DNA of 64,000 bases from Nannocystis sp. RBIL2 (GCF_026626745.1 NZ_JAPNJW010000001.1:2712001-2776000), one strand, 5' to 3'; positions 43,558 through 53,762 are shown, counted from the first letter of the stretch. Numbers and translations: made by a program. The notes: generated by a model not told the origin, from the sequence alone.

Positions 43558-43979
43558 GTCAGTCGACCTATCGGCAGCGGGGACGGGCCCCAGCGGCTCT
43601 CGCTCGCGCCCCAGCGCAGGCGAGGCTCGTGCCCGCTCGGTGCCGTGAGCCGAGCGGAGCGCTTCGATAGCGCGGCTGACCGTCCCGGCGATCACGGGCG
43701 CGAGACGAATTCGTGGTTGCGCGACGTCACGCCGAAATTGCGCAATCACGCCAATTGCTCGTCCTCGGGCCGACACGGCCCCGGGCGCTATTCGGCCCGT
43801 AGCGTCGCACCGGCGTCAGCACCGCCCGCAGCGACCGACCGACCCTTGCGCCCGCCCCATTCACACACGTGCCCTCGCAGATACGCCCGCGCGTGCCCGA
43901 CCTCGTTGCGCAACGCCCCGTCCGGGCCCAACGACGTGCCCACATTTCCCCGCTCGACCATGACGACAAGGAGGGTCCC
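43558..43979. promoter_or_regulatory. Divergent intergenic region, TPP enzyme / sulfatase
   Basis: 422 bases with both promoters. A 10-base palindrome ATTGCGCAAT lies at 43737-43746. AAGGAGG at 43968-43974 is the strong ribosome binding site that fixes the sulfatase start at 43980. I see no clear -35/-10 pair. Confidence 0.4.
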
Positions 43980-45725
43980 ATGCCCCCGCGCAATGTTCAT
44001 ACCTCGACGCCTCCTCTCCGGCGGGCGGCCGCGCTGAGCCTCGTCCTCGCCTGCACGCCGCGGCCGGGGGAAAGGCCCGCGACCGGGCAGGAGCCACCCG
44101 CCGAGGCACCCGAGCTCGCGCCGCCGATCGCCCCGGAAGGCCTCGCCGAGCCGGAGGCCGCCGCCCGGCCTCCCGGCCCCGGCTACGATCACCCCGACCA
44201 ATTCCTCAGCGCCCGTACCAGCCGCCCGGCCGCCAACATGGAGCCCGTGGTCACCCACGCCGCGCAGGTCCGGGCCGCCCGCGACGAGCTGGCCGCGCTG
44301 CAGCGACGCACGGGCAAGCGGCCCAACGTCCTGATCTTCCTGATGGACGACGTCGGCTGGATGGACCCCGGTTTCAACGGCGGCGGCGTCAGCCTCGGCA
44401 ACCCCACGCCGCAGATCGATCGGGTCGCCGCCGAGAGCCTGGTCTTGACCTCGGCCTATTCGCAGCCGAGCTGCTCGCCGACCCGGGCCACCATCATGAC
44501 CGGCCAATATCCGGTCCATCACGGCATCCTGCGCCCGCCGATGTACGGCCAGGCCGGCGGCCTCGAGGGCGCGGTCACCCTCGCCCGCCTGCTGTCGGAG
44601 CTCGGCTACGTCACCCAGGCGATCGGCAAATGGCACCTGGGCGAGAACAAGGGGTCCCAGCCGCAGAACGTCGGCTTCGACGATTTCCGCGGCTTCCTCA
44701 GCGTCTCGGACATGTACACCGAATGGCGCGACCCGCACTTCAACCCGGAGATCGCCCTGAGCCCCGCCCGCACCGCGTTCATCCGCAGCCTGCCGTTCTC
44801 CCGCGCCGACGTCCACGCGGTCCGCGGCGGCGCGCTCGAGACCGTCCAGGTGATCGATCTCGAGACGATCCAGGACCTCGACCAGGAGTGGGCCGCCTAC
44901 GGCGAGCAATTCCTGCGCCGCATGGCCGACGAATCGCGCCCGTTCTTCCTGTATTACAACACCCGCGGCTGCCACTTCGACAATTACCCCAACCCGCATT
45001 ACCGCGGCCGCTCGCGCGCCCGAACCACCTACAGCGACTGCATGGTCGAGATGGACGACGTGTTCGGCCGCCTCTACCGCACGCTCGAGCAGACCGGCCA
45101 GGTCGACAACACCCTCGTGCTGTTCACCTCCGACAACGGCCCCGAGCAGGAGGTCGCGCCGTACGGTCGCACTCCGTTCCGCGGCGGCAAGGGCTCGACC
45201 TGGGAGGGTGGCGTGCGCGTGCCGACCTTCGCCTCGTGGCGCGGCACCATCACCGCGCGGCGGTCCGAGGGCCTGTTCGACCTGGCCGACATCTTCAACA
45301 CCGCGCTCGCCCTCGCCGGCCGGCCCGGCGGCGAGCTGGCCGCGCTCATGCCCGAGGACCGCTACGTCGACGGCGTCGACCAGACCTCCTTCCTGGTCGC
45401 CGACGACGGCGAATCGAACCGCCGCAGCGTCCTCTACTTCTGGAACGACCGCCCCGTCGGCACCCGCATCGACGAGTTCAAGTTCACCACGATCGCCCAG
45501 CTGCCCCAGCTCGTGACGCAGCGCGGGCAACAGGGCGGGTTCACCGGCGCGATCGCCCCGAGCGCCGGCGCGATGATGTTCAACCTTTACACCAACCCGC
45601 AGGAGGACGACTCGATCGCGATCCGCCACGCGCCGGTCGCCCTCGCGCTCGAGGCAGAGCTGCTGCGCTACCGCGAGGTGTTGAAGAAGTTCCCGGCGCG
45701 CAAGCAGATCGAGTTCACGCAATGA
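43980..45725 (+). CDS. Exported sulfatase (arylsulfatase type, Cys-type)
   Basis: 581 residues. The signal ends in the lipobox LVLAC after LRRAAALS, so it is a lipoprotein; a Pro/Glu linker follows. Sulfatase signatures: [16 protein letters not shown] (metal Asp123/Asp124), the modification site [18 protein letters not shown] with Cys165 in Cys-x-Pro-x-Arg to become formylglycine, [12 protein letters not shown], and [11 protein letters not shown] (metal Asp/Asn). AAGGAGG precedes the ATG. It hydrolyses sulfate esters; the substrate is unknown. The next gene encodes a formylglycine-generating enzyme and overlaps by ATGA, so maturation enzyme and target are co-made. Confidence 0.95.
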   Translation: MPPRNVHTSTPPLRRAAALSLVLACTPRPGERPATGQEPPAEAPELAPPIAPEGLAEPEAAARPPGPGYDHPDQFLSARTSRPAANMEPVVTHAAQVRAARDELAALQRRTGKRPNVLIFLMDDVGWMDPGFNGGGVSLGNPTPQIDRVAAESLVLTSAYSQPSCSPTRATIMTGQYPVHHGILRPPMYGQAGGLEGAVTLARLLSELGYVTQAIGKWHLGENKGSQPQNVGFDDFRGFLSVSDMYTEWRDPHFNPEIALSPARTAFIRSLPFSRADVHAVRGGALETVQVIDLETIQDLDQEWAAYGEQFLRRMADESRPFFLYYNTRGCHFDNYPNPHYRGRSRARTTYSDCMVEMDDVFGRLYRTLEQTGQVDNTLVLFTSDNGPEQEVAPYGRTPFRGGKGSTWEGGVRVPTFASWRGTITARRSEGLFDLADIFNTALALAGRPGGELAALMPEDRYVDGVDQTSFLVADDGESNRRSVLYFWNDRPVGTRIDEFKFTTIAQLPQLVTQRGQQGGFTGAIAPSAGAMMFNLYTNPQEDDSIAIRHAPVALALEAELLRYREVLKKFPARKQIEFTQ

Positions 45726-46702
45726 CCCGCACCCGCCTCGCCACCTGCGGTTCGCTGCTCGCCGCGTGCCTGGCAGCCTGTGAATCCGCGTCTCCCGAGC
45801 TGGTGTGGATCCCCGCCGGCGAGTTCTGGATGGGCTCCGACGATCCGCGGTTCACCGACGCCCATCCGCGCCACCGCGTCGCGGTCTCGGGCTTCTGGCT
45901 CGGCGCCACCGAGGTCACCAACGCCCAGTTCGCCGCCTTCGTGCGCGCGACCGGGTACATCACGCTCACCGAACGGACCCCGCGCGCCGAGGATTATCCA
46001 GACGTCCCGCCCGACCGCCTCGTCGCCGGCTCTGTCGTCTTCAGCCCGCCAGAGCGCCTCGCCTCGCTCGCGCGCGCCGACGCGTGGTGGCGCTACGTCC
46101 CCGGCGCCGACTGGCAGCACCCCGAGGGCCCCGCCAGCGACCTCGAAGGTCGCATGAATCACGCGGTCGTCCACGTCGCCCACGCCGACGCCGTCGCCTA
46201 CGCCCGCTGGGCGAAGGCCCGCCTGCCGACCGAGGCCGAGTGGGAGTATGCGGCCCGCGGCGGCCTCGACCGCAAACGCTACGTGTGGGGCGATGCGCCG
46301 CTCGTCGACGACGCGCACCCCGCCAACACCTTCCAGGGCCGCTTCCCCGGCCACGACACCGCCGCCGACGGCCACGCCGGGGCCGCCCGCGTCGCCAGCT
46401 ACCCCGCCAACGGACATGGCCTTTACGACATGTCCGGGAACGTCTGGGAGTGGACCGCGGACTGGTACCGCCCCGATATTTACGCGAGCCGCCCCCCGCG
46501 AGCCGTCGACCCACCTGGCCCTCCGGACAGCTTCGATCCGGCCGAACCCGGCGTCGCCAAGCGCGTCCAGCGAGGCGGCTCCTACCTCTGCACCGACCAG
46601 TACTGCGGCCGCTACACCCCCGATGCCCGTGGCAAGGGCGCCACCGACAGCGCCACCAACCACCTTGGCTTCCGCATCGCGCGCGACGCAGCGGGGCAGT
46701 GA
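45722..46702 (+). CDS. Formylglycine-generating enzyme (SUMF1/FGE), exported lipoprotein
   Basis: 326 residues. The leader [20 protein letters not shown] has a lipobox LAAC (Cys20). The rest is a complete FGE fold: [87 protein letters not shown] and [11 protein letters not shown]. Both catalytic cysteines, Cys290 and Cys295 (CTDQYC), are present, unlike many SUMF1-domain proteins that lack them. FGE converts Cys to formylglycine in sulfatases using O2 and copper. A lipid-anchored form would act outside the cytoplasm on the coupled sulfatase; bacterial FGE is normally cytoplasmic. Confidence 0.93.
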   Translation: MTRTRLATCGSLLAACLAACESASPELVWIPAGEFWMGSDDPRFTDAHPRHRVAVSGFWLGATEVTNAQFAAFVRATGYITLTERTPRAEDYPDVPPDRLVAGSVVFSPPERLASLARADAWWRYVPGADWQHPEGPASDLEGRMNHAVVHVAHADAVAYARWAKARLPTEAEWEYAARGGLDRKRYVWGDAPLVDDAHPANTFQGRFPGHDTAADGHAGAARVASYPANGHGLYDMSGNVWEWTADWYRPDIYASRPPRAVDPPGPPDSFDPAEPGVAKRVQRGGSYLCTDQYCGRYTPDARGKGATDSATNHLGFRIARDAAGQ

Positions 46703-46718
46703 ATCACAGACCCGTGGC

Positions 46719-48494
46719 TCACGGATCGATCACGACGACGAAGCCGTCCCGGCCGCCCTTGGAGGCCTTGGCGCCGCCGCCGAGGTCGATCGCGCCGAGG
46801 AAGTCGCCGGTGACTGCGACGGTGCCCGTGGCGGATCCGGCGATGGCGGCGCCGAATTGGTTGTCGGCGCCTCCGAGGCCCCTGCTCCAGCCGTGCTCGC
46901 CCTTCGGGCTGAACTTGCCGACGAACACGTCGCCCAAGTCGATCGCCACCAGCGGCGCGCCGCCGAGCTCGCACTGGTCCGCGTATTCGCCGGTGACGAG
47001 GACGTTGTCGAGGCCGTCGACGACGACGTCCTGGCCGAGTGAGTAGCCGAGGACGCAGAGCTTCCGGCTCCACAGGTGCGCGCCGTCGGTGTCGAACTGG
47101 GCCAGGTAGCTGAAGACGGCCGGCTCTTTGAACAGGCCGCCGCCGAAGTCGACGCCGCCGTTCACCGCCCCCGTGATCGAGACGCGCCCCTTGCTGTCGA
47201 CGGCCACTGCGTTGGCGCCCTGGCCACCCACGTCGCCGAAGCGCTTGGCCCAGACAGTGGCGCCCGCGGGGTCGAGCTTGAACAGAAAGATGTCCTCGGA
47301 GCCGACGGAGATCAACGGACCGCCGCCGGGGTCGATCGTGCCCCGGAACAGGCCCGTCACGTACGAGTTGCCGGCCGCGTCGACGGCGATGCCGAGGCCG
47401 TGCTGCGCCACCGAGTCGCCGATCCCCCGGCTCCACACGTGCGCGCCCGCGGCCGTGAACCGGGCGACGTAGATGTCGGCGTCACCATTGCCGCTCAGGC
47501 CCACGTCGTCGAGGTCCAAAAAGCCGTAGAAGCCGCCGGTCAGCAGGATGTCGCCGTTATCGGCGATGGCCAGGTCCTGCACCGCCGTGTGCTCGCCAGC
47601 GTTGAACGACTTGCTCCACACGTGCTCGCCGTCGCCGTCCAGCTTGACGAGGAAGATGTCGGCCACCGGCGACGGGTTCACCAGCGGACCCCCGCCGAAG
47701 TCGATCGCGCCGTGGAAGTGCCCGGCGAGCACGACGTCCCCCGCGGGCGTGACCGCGAACCCGTACTCCGGCCCGCCCTGGTCGTCCGCGTCGCCGAAGC
47801 GCTTGTTCCACAGCAGGTCGCCGGTGGGCGAGAACTTGGCGAGGAACACGTCGCGGCCGCCGTTTTCCAACACGCCGCCGCCGAAGTCGATGGGGCCGTT
47901 GCCCCACGCGGCGACCACGACGTTGCCGGCGCCGTCGAAGGCGACACGTCGGCCCTGGTCGTCGCCGCCCTGGCCGAACGTCAGGCCCCACGCGAACGCG
48001 CCGTCGCCCAGGCACGGGTCCTCGCCGTCGCAGTCCTCGTCGCCCGGTTCGTCGCAGGTCTCCGGCGCCGGCACGACCTCGCCGACGCACGGGCCCCAGG
48101 TCTCGTCGGGGCCGCACTCCTGCTCGCCGCCCTGACAAGCGCCGACGCCCTCGGTGCCGTCCGGGCCGCTGTAGCAGCTCCGCGAATCACCCGGCGCGCA
48201 CTCGCCAAGGCCTTCGGTCGTGCTCGTGGTGTCGAGCGTCGTGCCGGCCGTCGTCGTGGCGCCACTCGTCGTCGTCGTCGGGGCGTCCATCGTCGGATCG
48301 ACGCTCGTCGTGGTGCCCTGCGACTCGCCGCCCGCGGTCGTCGACGTCGTCGTCGTGGCGCCGGAGTCGGTCGCGGTCGGTTCTCCCGGAGCTCCGGAAC
48401 AAGCCATGAGCAATGCAGGGAGCAGCGCCAATACGGAGGTCCTCGACGTCGTTCCGGGACGATGCACGCGACCAGGCCTGGAATTCGAGCTCAT
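46719..48494 (-). CDS. Lipoprotein with beta-propeller repeats and Cys-rich neck
   Basis: 591 residues from MSSNSRPGRVHRP; lipobox LLMAC. After a Thr/Ser linker comes the myxobacterial Cys motif CAPGDSRSCYSGPDGTEGVG, then GEQECGPDETWGPCVGEVVP and ETCDEPGDEDCDGEDPC, related to the Ca/Cys motifs of MopE-like proteins. The remainder is about eight blades of the form GDLLWNKRFGDADDQGG, GEHVWSKSFNAGEHTAV, GAHVWSRGIGDSVAQHG, ATVWAKRFGDVGGQGA and GEHGWSRGLGGADNQFG with ...VTGxFxGxIDFGGG strands. Probably a surface adhesin or binder; ligand unknown. It converges with the sulfatase/FGE operon. Confidence 0.85.
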   Translation of the reverse strand: MSSNSRPGRVHRPGTTSRTSVLALLPALLMACSGAPGEPTATDSGATTTTSTTAGGESQGTTTSVDPTMDAPTTTTSGATTTAGTTLDTTSTTEGLGECAPGDSRSCYSGPDGTEGVGACQGGEQECGPDETWGPCVGEVVPAPETCDEPGDEDCDGEDPCLGDGAFAWGLTFGQGGDDQGRRVAFDGAGNVVVAAWGNGPIDFGGGVLENGGRDVFLAKFSPTGDLLWNKRFGDADDQGGPEYGFAVTPAGDVVLAGHFHGAIDFGGGPLVNPSPVADIFLVKLDGDGEHVWSKSFNAGEHTAVQDLAIADNGDILLTGGFYGFLDLDDVGLSGNGDADIYVARFTAAGAHVWSRGIGDSVAQHGLGIAVDAAGNSYVTGLFRGTIDPGGGPLISVGSEDIFLFKLDPAGATVWAKRFGDVGGQGANAVAVDSKGRVSITGAVNGGVDFGGGLFKEPAVFSYLAQFDTDGAHLWSRKLCVLGYSLGQDVVVDGLDNVLVTGEYADQCELGGAPLVAIDLGDVFVGKFSPKGEHGWSRGLGGADNQFGAAIAGSATGTVAVTGDFLGAIDLGGGAKASKGGRDGFVVVIDP

Positions 48495-49142
48495 GCTGAA
48501 GGACAGAGTACCACGCAACCCGCCCCTGTCCGAGCGCCCATGAAGCGCCCGTCCGGCCGCGCGGCCGACTGCGCCTCGGCGGCCACGACAGACGCCGACT
48601 CGTCCCACGGCGCGCCCGCCAGCACGCCCGAGACGACCAGGTTCGTGAGGGTCATCAGGCGCTGTCCAGCTGAAATTGACCCGCTCGCTGGAATCATGTG
48701 GAGCGGCAGACGCCGATCTCCGACCGCACAGCCTCCCGCCATTCCTCGATGACGCACCTGCCGAGGGTCGCACGGCGAAGTGCTCGAGCGCTTACTTCAT
48801 CCGCTCGTGACGCTCTCTATCGAAGTTTCGACGCGGAGCAGACAGCTCGGGCCGAGCCGAGCGTGAGCGCTATCGCCGAACTCGAGCGCGCGCGTGGCCG
48901 AGGCGTCGGGCGCGAACTCGCCTGTCATCCCACGGTGATCGCCGATGACGGCATCGCGGCGCGCCTGTTGCGCCCGCCATGTGAGTGATATTGCGGCCAC
49001 GATGCGCGGATGCGGTGACTGTCCCGTGATTCGACTGTCGATATTGCGCTCGAAGGCGTCTCCGCTTGACAGCGTAAAATTATCGCAGGCAGTATGCCCG
49101 CGCCGCGGCGCCGCGCCGATCGCGGTGAGAGGAATTATCACG
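48495..49142. promoter_or_regulatory. Divergent intergenic region before cpdB-like gene
   Basis: 648 bases. A perfect sigma-70 -35 element TTGACA lies at 49066-49071; the best -10 downstream, CAGTAT after 18 bases, is weak. AGAGGA before 49143 is the ribosome binding site of the next gene. The rest carries no supported gene or repeat. Confidence 0.45.
49066..49071 (+). promoter_or_regulatory. -35 element TTGACA of the cpdB-like gene
   Basis: Exact consensus -35 hexamer about 70 bases before the start codon, in an AT-rich pocket (GTAAAATTAT). The -10 cannot be placed with confidence. Confidence 0.45.
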
Positions 49143-51557
49143 ATGCATCATTTCCCGCTCCGTCTCTCCGCGATCACCACAGTCGCCCTGCTCGCCCCGC
49201 TCGCCGTGACGCTCGCCGCCTGCGGCGACTCCGGCTCGTCCACGACCGAATCCGCCGGCACCGACACCGACGCCCCCACGGGGACCACGACCTCGACATC
49301 CGCGCCGGGCACCACCACCGTCGAGCCCACCTCCACCGGCACCACCGAGGCCCCGACCACCGGCACCACCGAGGGCACCACCGAGCTCACCACCACCGGC
49401 ACCACCGAGCTCACCACCAGCACCACCGAGGGCACCACCACCGGCACCACCACCGAGGGCCTCACCACCGACACCACGGACACCACCGGCGAGCCCGTGA
49501 CCCCGGAGGGTTCGCGGGCCGTGCTCGCGCTGCTGGAGACCACCGATCTCCACACCACGATCCTCGGCTTCGACTACTACAAGCTGACCGAGGACCCCTC
49601 GTACGGCCTCGATCGCACTGCGACCCTGATCCAGCAGGCGCGCCAGGAGTTCGGCAACACCGTCCTCGTCGACAACGGCGACACCATCCAGGGCACGGTG
49701 CTCGCCGACTACCAGGCGCTCGTCGAGCCGCTCGCCTGCGCCGACACCCTGGCGATGTACAAGGTGATGAACCACCTCGAGTTCGACGTCGGCGGGATCG
49801 GCAACCACGAGTTCAACTTCGGCCTGCCCTTCCTGTCGCAGGTGACGCACACGCCGTTCGACGTCCCCGACCTCGACCTCGCCGGCTCCGACGAGTGCGC
49901 CGGGCCGACCTTCCCGCAGCTGTCGAGCAACGTCTTCAGCGCCAAGACCGACGCCACCCTGTTCCCGCCGACCGTCCTGCTGTCGCGGACGATCACCGCC
50001 GTCGGGCCCGACGACGCCCCGATCACCTCGACCGTCACGATCGGCTTCGTCGACATCACCCCGCCGCCGATCCTCAACTGGGACAAGAAGTGGCTCGAGG
50101 GCAAGGCCTACACCCAGGGCGTGCAAGAGACCGTGCCGCCGCTCGTCGACGCCCTGCGGGCCGAGGGCGCCGAGATCGTGGTGGCGATCATCCACGGCGG
50201 CCTCGACGACTCGCCCTACACGCCCGCGCTCGAGAATCAGGCCTGGTACCTGGCCCAGATCCCCGGCATCGACGCGATGCTGATGGGCCACTCGCACCAG
50301 ATCTTCCCCAACCCGGCCAGCACTGCGCCGCAGTTCGACCTGCCGATGGTGGACAAGGATGTCGGCACGGTGGCGGGCGTGCCCGCGGTCATGGCGAACT
50401 TCTGGGGGCAGCACCTCGGCGTGATCAAGACCGGACTCGTCTACACCGAGGGTCGCTGGACGATCGACGCCGGCCAGACGATCGTCGAGGCGCGCCCGAT
50501 CGCCACCACCTGCGTGGGCGGCCTGCCCGTGGCCTGCGACGCCGACCAGCGCTGGCGCACCGGCGAGCCGTGCGCCTTCGCCGGCATGTGCGAGGGCCAG
50601 CCTGACGGCACCAAGATCCGCGTCGACGCCGAGCCCTCGATCGCGCCGCTCGTGGACGCCGAGCACCAGGGCACGGTCGCCTACGTCCAGACGCCGATCG
50701 GCACCACCGACTTCGGGATGACGACGCTGTTCGCCGACCTCGGCGACGTCGGCGCGATCCAGATCGTCAACCAGGCGCAGGCGGACCACGTCTCCGCGTA
50801 CATCCAGGCCAACCTGCCGGAGTACGCGACGCTGCCGGTGCTGTCGGTCAGCGCGCCGTTCAAGACCGGCTTCGCCGGCGGCAACGACTTCACCGACGTC
50901 CCCGCGGGCAACATCGCCATCAACAACGCGGCCGACCTCTACCTCTACGCCAACACGCTCCAGGCGGTGAAGGTGACCGGCGCGGAGCTCCACGACTGGC
51001 TCGAGAAGGCGGCGACGCGCTTCAACCACATCGACCCGATGGTGGCGACGCCGCAGCCGCTGATTAACCTGGCGATGCCGGGCTACAACTTCGACATGAT
51101 CACCGATCCGCGGGTCAGCTACGAGATCGACGTCACCCAGCCCCTGCCGCCGATGGGCGAGAAGGCGAGCGGCCGGATCAAGAACCTCACGTTCGACGGC
51201 GCCCCCATCGACCCCGCCGCCGAGTTCATCGTCGCCACCAACAACTACCGCGCCGGCGGCGGCGGGCAGTTCCCCGGGCTCGACGGCAGCAAGACGATCT
51301 ACGCCTCGCCCGACACCAACCGCGAGGTCCTGATCGCCTACATCAAGAAGATCGTCACGCTCACCCGCCAGGACCACGGCTCCGCCCAGAGCTGGCGCTT
51401 CACCAAGGTCGCGACGATGGGCCCCGTGGTCTTCTCCTCGGCGCAGAACGCCCTGCCCAAGGCGCAGGAGGCCGGCCTCGACAACATCTCGCTGGTCCAG
51501 CAGGACGACGGCAGCAACAAGATGCTGTCGCTCTACGCGATCGATCTCTCGCAGTGA
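49143..51557 (+). CDS. 2',3'-cyclic-nucleotide phosphodiesterase / 3'-nucleotidase, CpdB-like lipoprotein
   Basis: 804 residues. Lipobox TLAAC, then a Thr/Glu/Gly linker of about 90 residues. The metallophosphatase domain has LLETTDLHTTILGFDYYK (Asp-x-His, the CpdB-type start), VLVDNGDTIQG, GIGNHEFNFGLPF, IIHGGLDD and MLMGHSHQIF, which together bind the two metals. The C-terminal nucleotidase domain includes NIAINNAADLYLYANTLQAVKVTGAELHDWLE and the Phe/Gly-rich substrate region. It degrades extracellular nucleotides to release phosphate and nucleosides. Four bases separate it from the Sel1 lipoprotein gene. It resembles E. coli CpdB but is anchored rather than periplasmic. Confidence 0.9.
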   Translation: MHHFPLRLSAITTVALLAPLAVTLAACGDSGSSTTESAGTDTDAPTGTTTSTSAPGTTTVEPTSTGTTEAPTTGTTEGTTELTTTGTTELTTSTTEGTTTGTTTEGLTTDTTDTTGEPVTPEGSRAVLALLETTDLHTTILGFDYYKLTEDPSYGLDRTATLIQQARQEFGNTVLVDNGDTIQGTVLADYQALVEPLACADTLAMYKVMNHLEFDVGGIGNHEFNFGLPFLSQVTHTPFDVPDLDLAGSDECAGPTFPQLSSNVFSAKTDATLFPPTVLLSRTITAVGPDDAPITSTVTIGFVDITPPPILNWDKKWLEGKAYTQGVQETVPPLVDALRAEGAEIVVAIIHGGLDDSPYTPALENQAWYLAQIPGIDAMLMGHSHQIFPNPASTAPQFDLPMVDKDVGTVAGVPAVMANFWGQHLGVIKTGLVYTEGRWTIDAGQTIVEARPIATTCVGGLPVACDADQRWRTGEPCAFAGMCEGQPDGTKIRVDAEPSIAPLVDAEHQGTVAYVQTPIGTTDFGMTTLFADLGDVGAIQIVNQAQADHVSAYIQANLPEYATLPVLSVSAPFKTGFAGGNDFTDVPAGNIAINNAADLYLYANTLQAVKVTGAELHDWLEKAATRFNHIDPMVATPQPLINLAMPGYNFDMITDPRVSYEIDVTQPLPPMGEKASGRIKNLTFDGAPIDPAAEFIVATNNYRAGGGGQFPGLDGSKTIYASPDTNREVLIAYIKKIVTLTRQDHGSAQSWRFTKVATMGPVVFSSAQNALPKAQEAGLDNISLVQQDDGSNKMLSLYAIDLSQ
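49260..49500 (+). repeat. ACC-rich low-complexity linker repeats
   Basis: Imperfect repeats of GGCACCACCGAG-type units encode the Thr/Gly/Glu linker of the CpdB-like lipoprotein. The unit pattern suggests growth by slippage or recombination. Confidence 0.7.
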
Positions 51558-51561
51558 ACCC

Positions 51562-52227
51562 ATGCGACCGACGCCGATCCCTGTCGTCCTCGTGGCCGCG
51601 CTGGCCCTGTGCCGGTGCGCGCGCGAGGAGCCTCCGGTGCCCGGCCCGCGCGAGGCCGTCGCGCCGGTCGAGCACGCTCCGCACGCCCCGCGCGCGTCCC
51701 ACGACGCGCACGCGGCCCACGACGCGCACGAACCTCCGCTCGCCGCCCTCACGGCCGCGGCCGAGTCCGGCGATGTCGACGCGCAGGTGGCCCTCGGGCA
51801 ACGATACCTTCGCGGCTCGGCCCAGGTGCCCGCCGACGTCGGCCAGGCCCGGGCCTGGTTCTTGCGAGCCGAGGCGGCGCGTCCGGGCAGCGCAGCCTAC
51901 GAGCTCGGGCGGATGAGCCAGAGCGGCAAGGGCGTGCCGGCGGACCCGGTCGAGGCCGTGCGGTGGTTCGAGCTGGCGGTCGACGCCGGCTCGGCCGACG
52001 CGATGTTCCTGCTCGCGGGCGCCGCCCGCACCGGCGCCGGCCTGCCCCGCGACGACGCCCGCGCGGTCGCGCTGTATCAGCGCGCCGCCGCCATGGAGCA
52101 CCCCGAAGCCTTGCAGGCGCTCGCGCTCGCGTACCTGCACGGGGAGCTCGGTCTGAAGGTCGACGAGTCCGAGTCACGCCGTTACATGGCCGCCGCCGGT
52201 CACGCGCTCCAACACCATCACCGCTGA
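51562..52227 (+). CDS. Sel1-like repeat lipoprotein
   Basis: 221 residues. A short signal MRPTPIPVVLVAALALCRC with lipobox-like LCRC; residues about 35-55 are His/Ala-rich (HAPHAPRASHDAHAAHDAH), possibly metal-binding. Three to four Sel1 repeats follow: GDVDAQVALGQRYLRGSAQVPADVGQARAWFLRAE, GSAAYELGRMSQSGKGVPADPVEAVRWFELAVDAG, SADAMFLLAGAARTGAGLPRDDARAVALYQRAAAM and HPEALQALALAYLHGELG. Ends with GHALQHHHR. It is likely in an operon with the cpdB-like gene (four-base gap). Scaffold role inferred from the fold. Confidence 0.85.
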   Translation: MRPTPIPVVLVAALALCRCAREEPPVPGPREAVAPVEHAPHAPRASHDAHAAHDAHEPPLAALTAAAESGDVDAQVALGQRYLRGSAQVPADVGQARAWFLRAEAARPGSAAYELGRMSQSGKGVPADPVEAVRWFELAVDAGSADAMFLLAGAARTGAGLPRDDARAVALYQRAAAMEHPEALQALALAYLHGELGLKVDESESRRYMAAAGHALQHHHR

Positions 52228-52287
52228 GCGCGCGCCGCCCGAGGTCGATGCCACGGGCGCCGCAGACGCTCGGCGTCCGCCATCGGC

Positions 52288-52324
52288 GCCTTTAGACATG
52301 TCCTCTTCGACATGTTCAAAAGGC
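52288..52324. terminator. Bidirectional hairpin between convergent genes
   Basis: Left arm GCCTTTAGACATGTC and right arm GACATGTTCAAAAGGC pair as a six- and a seven-base stem with a small internal bulge and the loop CTCTTC. It lies between the Sel1 gene (ends 52227) and the convergent P450 gene (ends 52347), so it probably terminates both. The A-run on the right arm provides T residues on the minus strand. Confidence 0.65.
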
Positions 52325-52346
52325 CACTTTGCCATCGGCCTGCGGT

Positions 52347-53561
52347 TCACGTGAGGTGCAGCGGCAACGCGCGCAGGCCGTGCAGGTTGATCGAGCTGCG
52401 CCACCGCAGCCGGGCAGGGTCGACGGCGAGACGCAGCCGTGGGAAGCGCCGGACCAGCGCCTGGATCGCGATCCGTCCCTCGAGACGGGCCAGCGGGGCG
52501 CCGAGGCAATAGTGGAGGCCGAGGCCGAACGCGACGTGACGATTGGGCTCGCGGGTGATGTCGAGCCCGTCGGCGCGCTCGAACGCCGCCTCGTCGCGAT
52601 TGGCCGCGGCGAGCAGGGGCATCACCGCCTCGCCGCGCGGGATCGTAACGCCCCGGATCGTCACGTCCTCGCGGGCGAAGCGCGGCGGGGGCTGTTCGAC
52701 CGGGTTCGAGAAGCGGAGCAGCTCCTCCACCGCGCTCGTGATCAGCTCCGGGCGCGCGCGCAACAGCTCGAGCTGGTCGGGGTGCTGCAGCAACGCGAGG
52801 GTGCCGTTGCCGATCAGGTTGACGGTCGTCTCGTGCCCCGCCAAAACCAGCAAGAACAGCATCGCCACCAGCTCGTCCTCGCTCAGCTTGTCGTCGCGGT
52901 CGCGGGCCTGGATCAGGGCCGTCGCCAGATCATCGGCCGGCTCGGCCTGGCGCAGCCGGATCAGGCGGCGGAGACAGCGGGCGAGGAGGAGGAGGCTCGG
53001 CATCTGACGCACGAGGTTGAGCAGGCTCGTGCCGCTGTTCTCGACCATCGCGTTCATCCAGCGGCGCAACTTCATGCGCTCTGCCTCCGGGACCCCGATC
53101 ATCTCGGAGATGATCGTCAACGGCAGCGGGAGCGCGAAGTCGGCGATCAGATCGACGGAGCCGCGCTCCGCGGCCCGATCCAGCAACGTCTCCGTCAACC
53201 GCTCGATCGCGCCCGACAGCGCCTCGATCCGCCGCGGGGTGAACACCCCCTGGACGAGCGCGCGGAGCCTGCGGTGCCCGGGCTCGTCCTGCGAGATCAT
53301 CGACGTGTTGAGCGTGCGGACCACCGGCGGGAGCCACCACTGATCGGGACTCCATCGATTCGCGCCGGCGTTCCGCGGGTCGCTCACGAGGCGCGGATCT
53401 CGCAGCGCGCTGTACACGTCGTCGTAGCGCGACAGCAGCCAGACCCGCCCGAAGAACGGCAGACGAATCGAGGCGACGGGCGCCTCCCGGCGCAGTCGGG
53501 CGTACAGCGGATAAGGGTCCTGGCGGACCTGCGGGTCGGCGAAATCGATCTTGAACGTCAT
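52347..53561 (-). CDS. Cytochrome P450, bacterial soluble class
   Basis: 404 residues, standard for a bacterial P450. I-helix AGHETT (oxygen activation), K-helix ExxR in VEELLRFSNPVEQPPPRF, and the heme loop FGLGLHYCLGAPLAR with proximal Cys352. N-terminal start MTFKIDFADPQVRQDPYPLYARLRREAPV is typical of CYP107/CYP105-like enzymes. Needs a ferredoxin and reductase, not seen here. It may hydroxylate a secondary metabolite or xenobiotic; no biosynthetic cluster surrounds it. The ATG is fixed by length and the conserved start; ribosome binding site GCGAGAGCC-like is weak. Confidence 0.94.
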   Translation of the reverse strand: MTFKIDFADPQVRQDPYPLYARLRREAPVASIRLPFFGRVWLLSRYDDVYSALRDPRLVSDPRNAGANRWSPDQWWLPPVVRTLNTSMISQDEPGHRRLRALVQGVFTPRRIEALSGAIERLTETLLDRAAERGSVDLIADFALPLPLTIISEMIGVPEAERMKLRRWMNAMVENSGTSLLNLVRQMPSLLLLARCLRRLIRLRQAEPADDLATALIQARDRDDKLSEDELVAMLFLLVLAGHETTVNLIGNGTLALLQHPDQLELLRARPELITSAVEELLRFSNPVEQPPPRFAREDVTIRGVTIPRGEAVMPLLAAANRDEAAFERADGLDITREPNRHVAFGLGLHYCLGAPLARLEGRIAIQALVRRFPRLRLAVDPARLRWRSSINLHGLRALPLHLT

Positions 53562-53762
53562 GCAGGGCTCTCGCGGCGGGCCGAGCTCAGCCTGACACGG
53601 CGGGCTCGGGCTCTGACACGCTCGAATCGTAGCGCCCCGCCCCTCCCCCGGCACGTACGAAGCGCATCCTCCGGGGCCACGGCACCGCTCACCCGTGCCC
53701 GCCGGGCGGGCGGGCGACAGGGTCCGATCGTGGCGAGGGGACGGCGACGCCCGTCGCGTCGC

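Noticed and set aside
48797..49141. Minus-strand open frame of 114 codons before the cpdB-like gene
   Set aside because: No ribosome binding site, no domain, overlaps the likely promoter.
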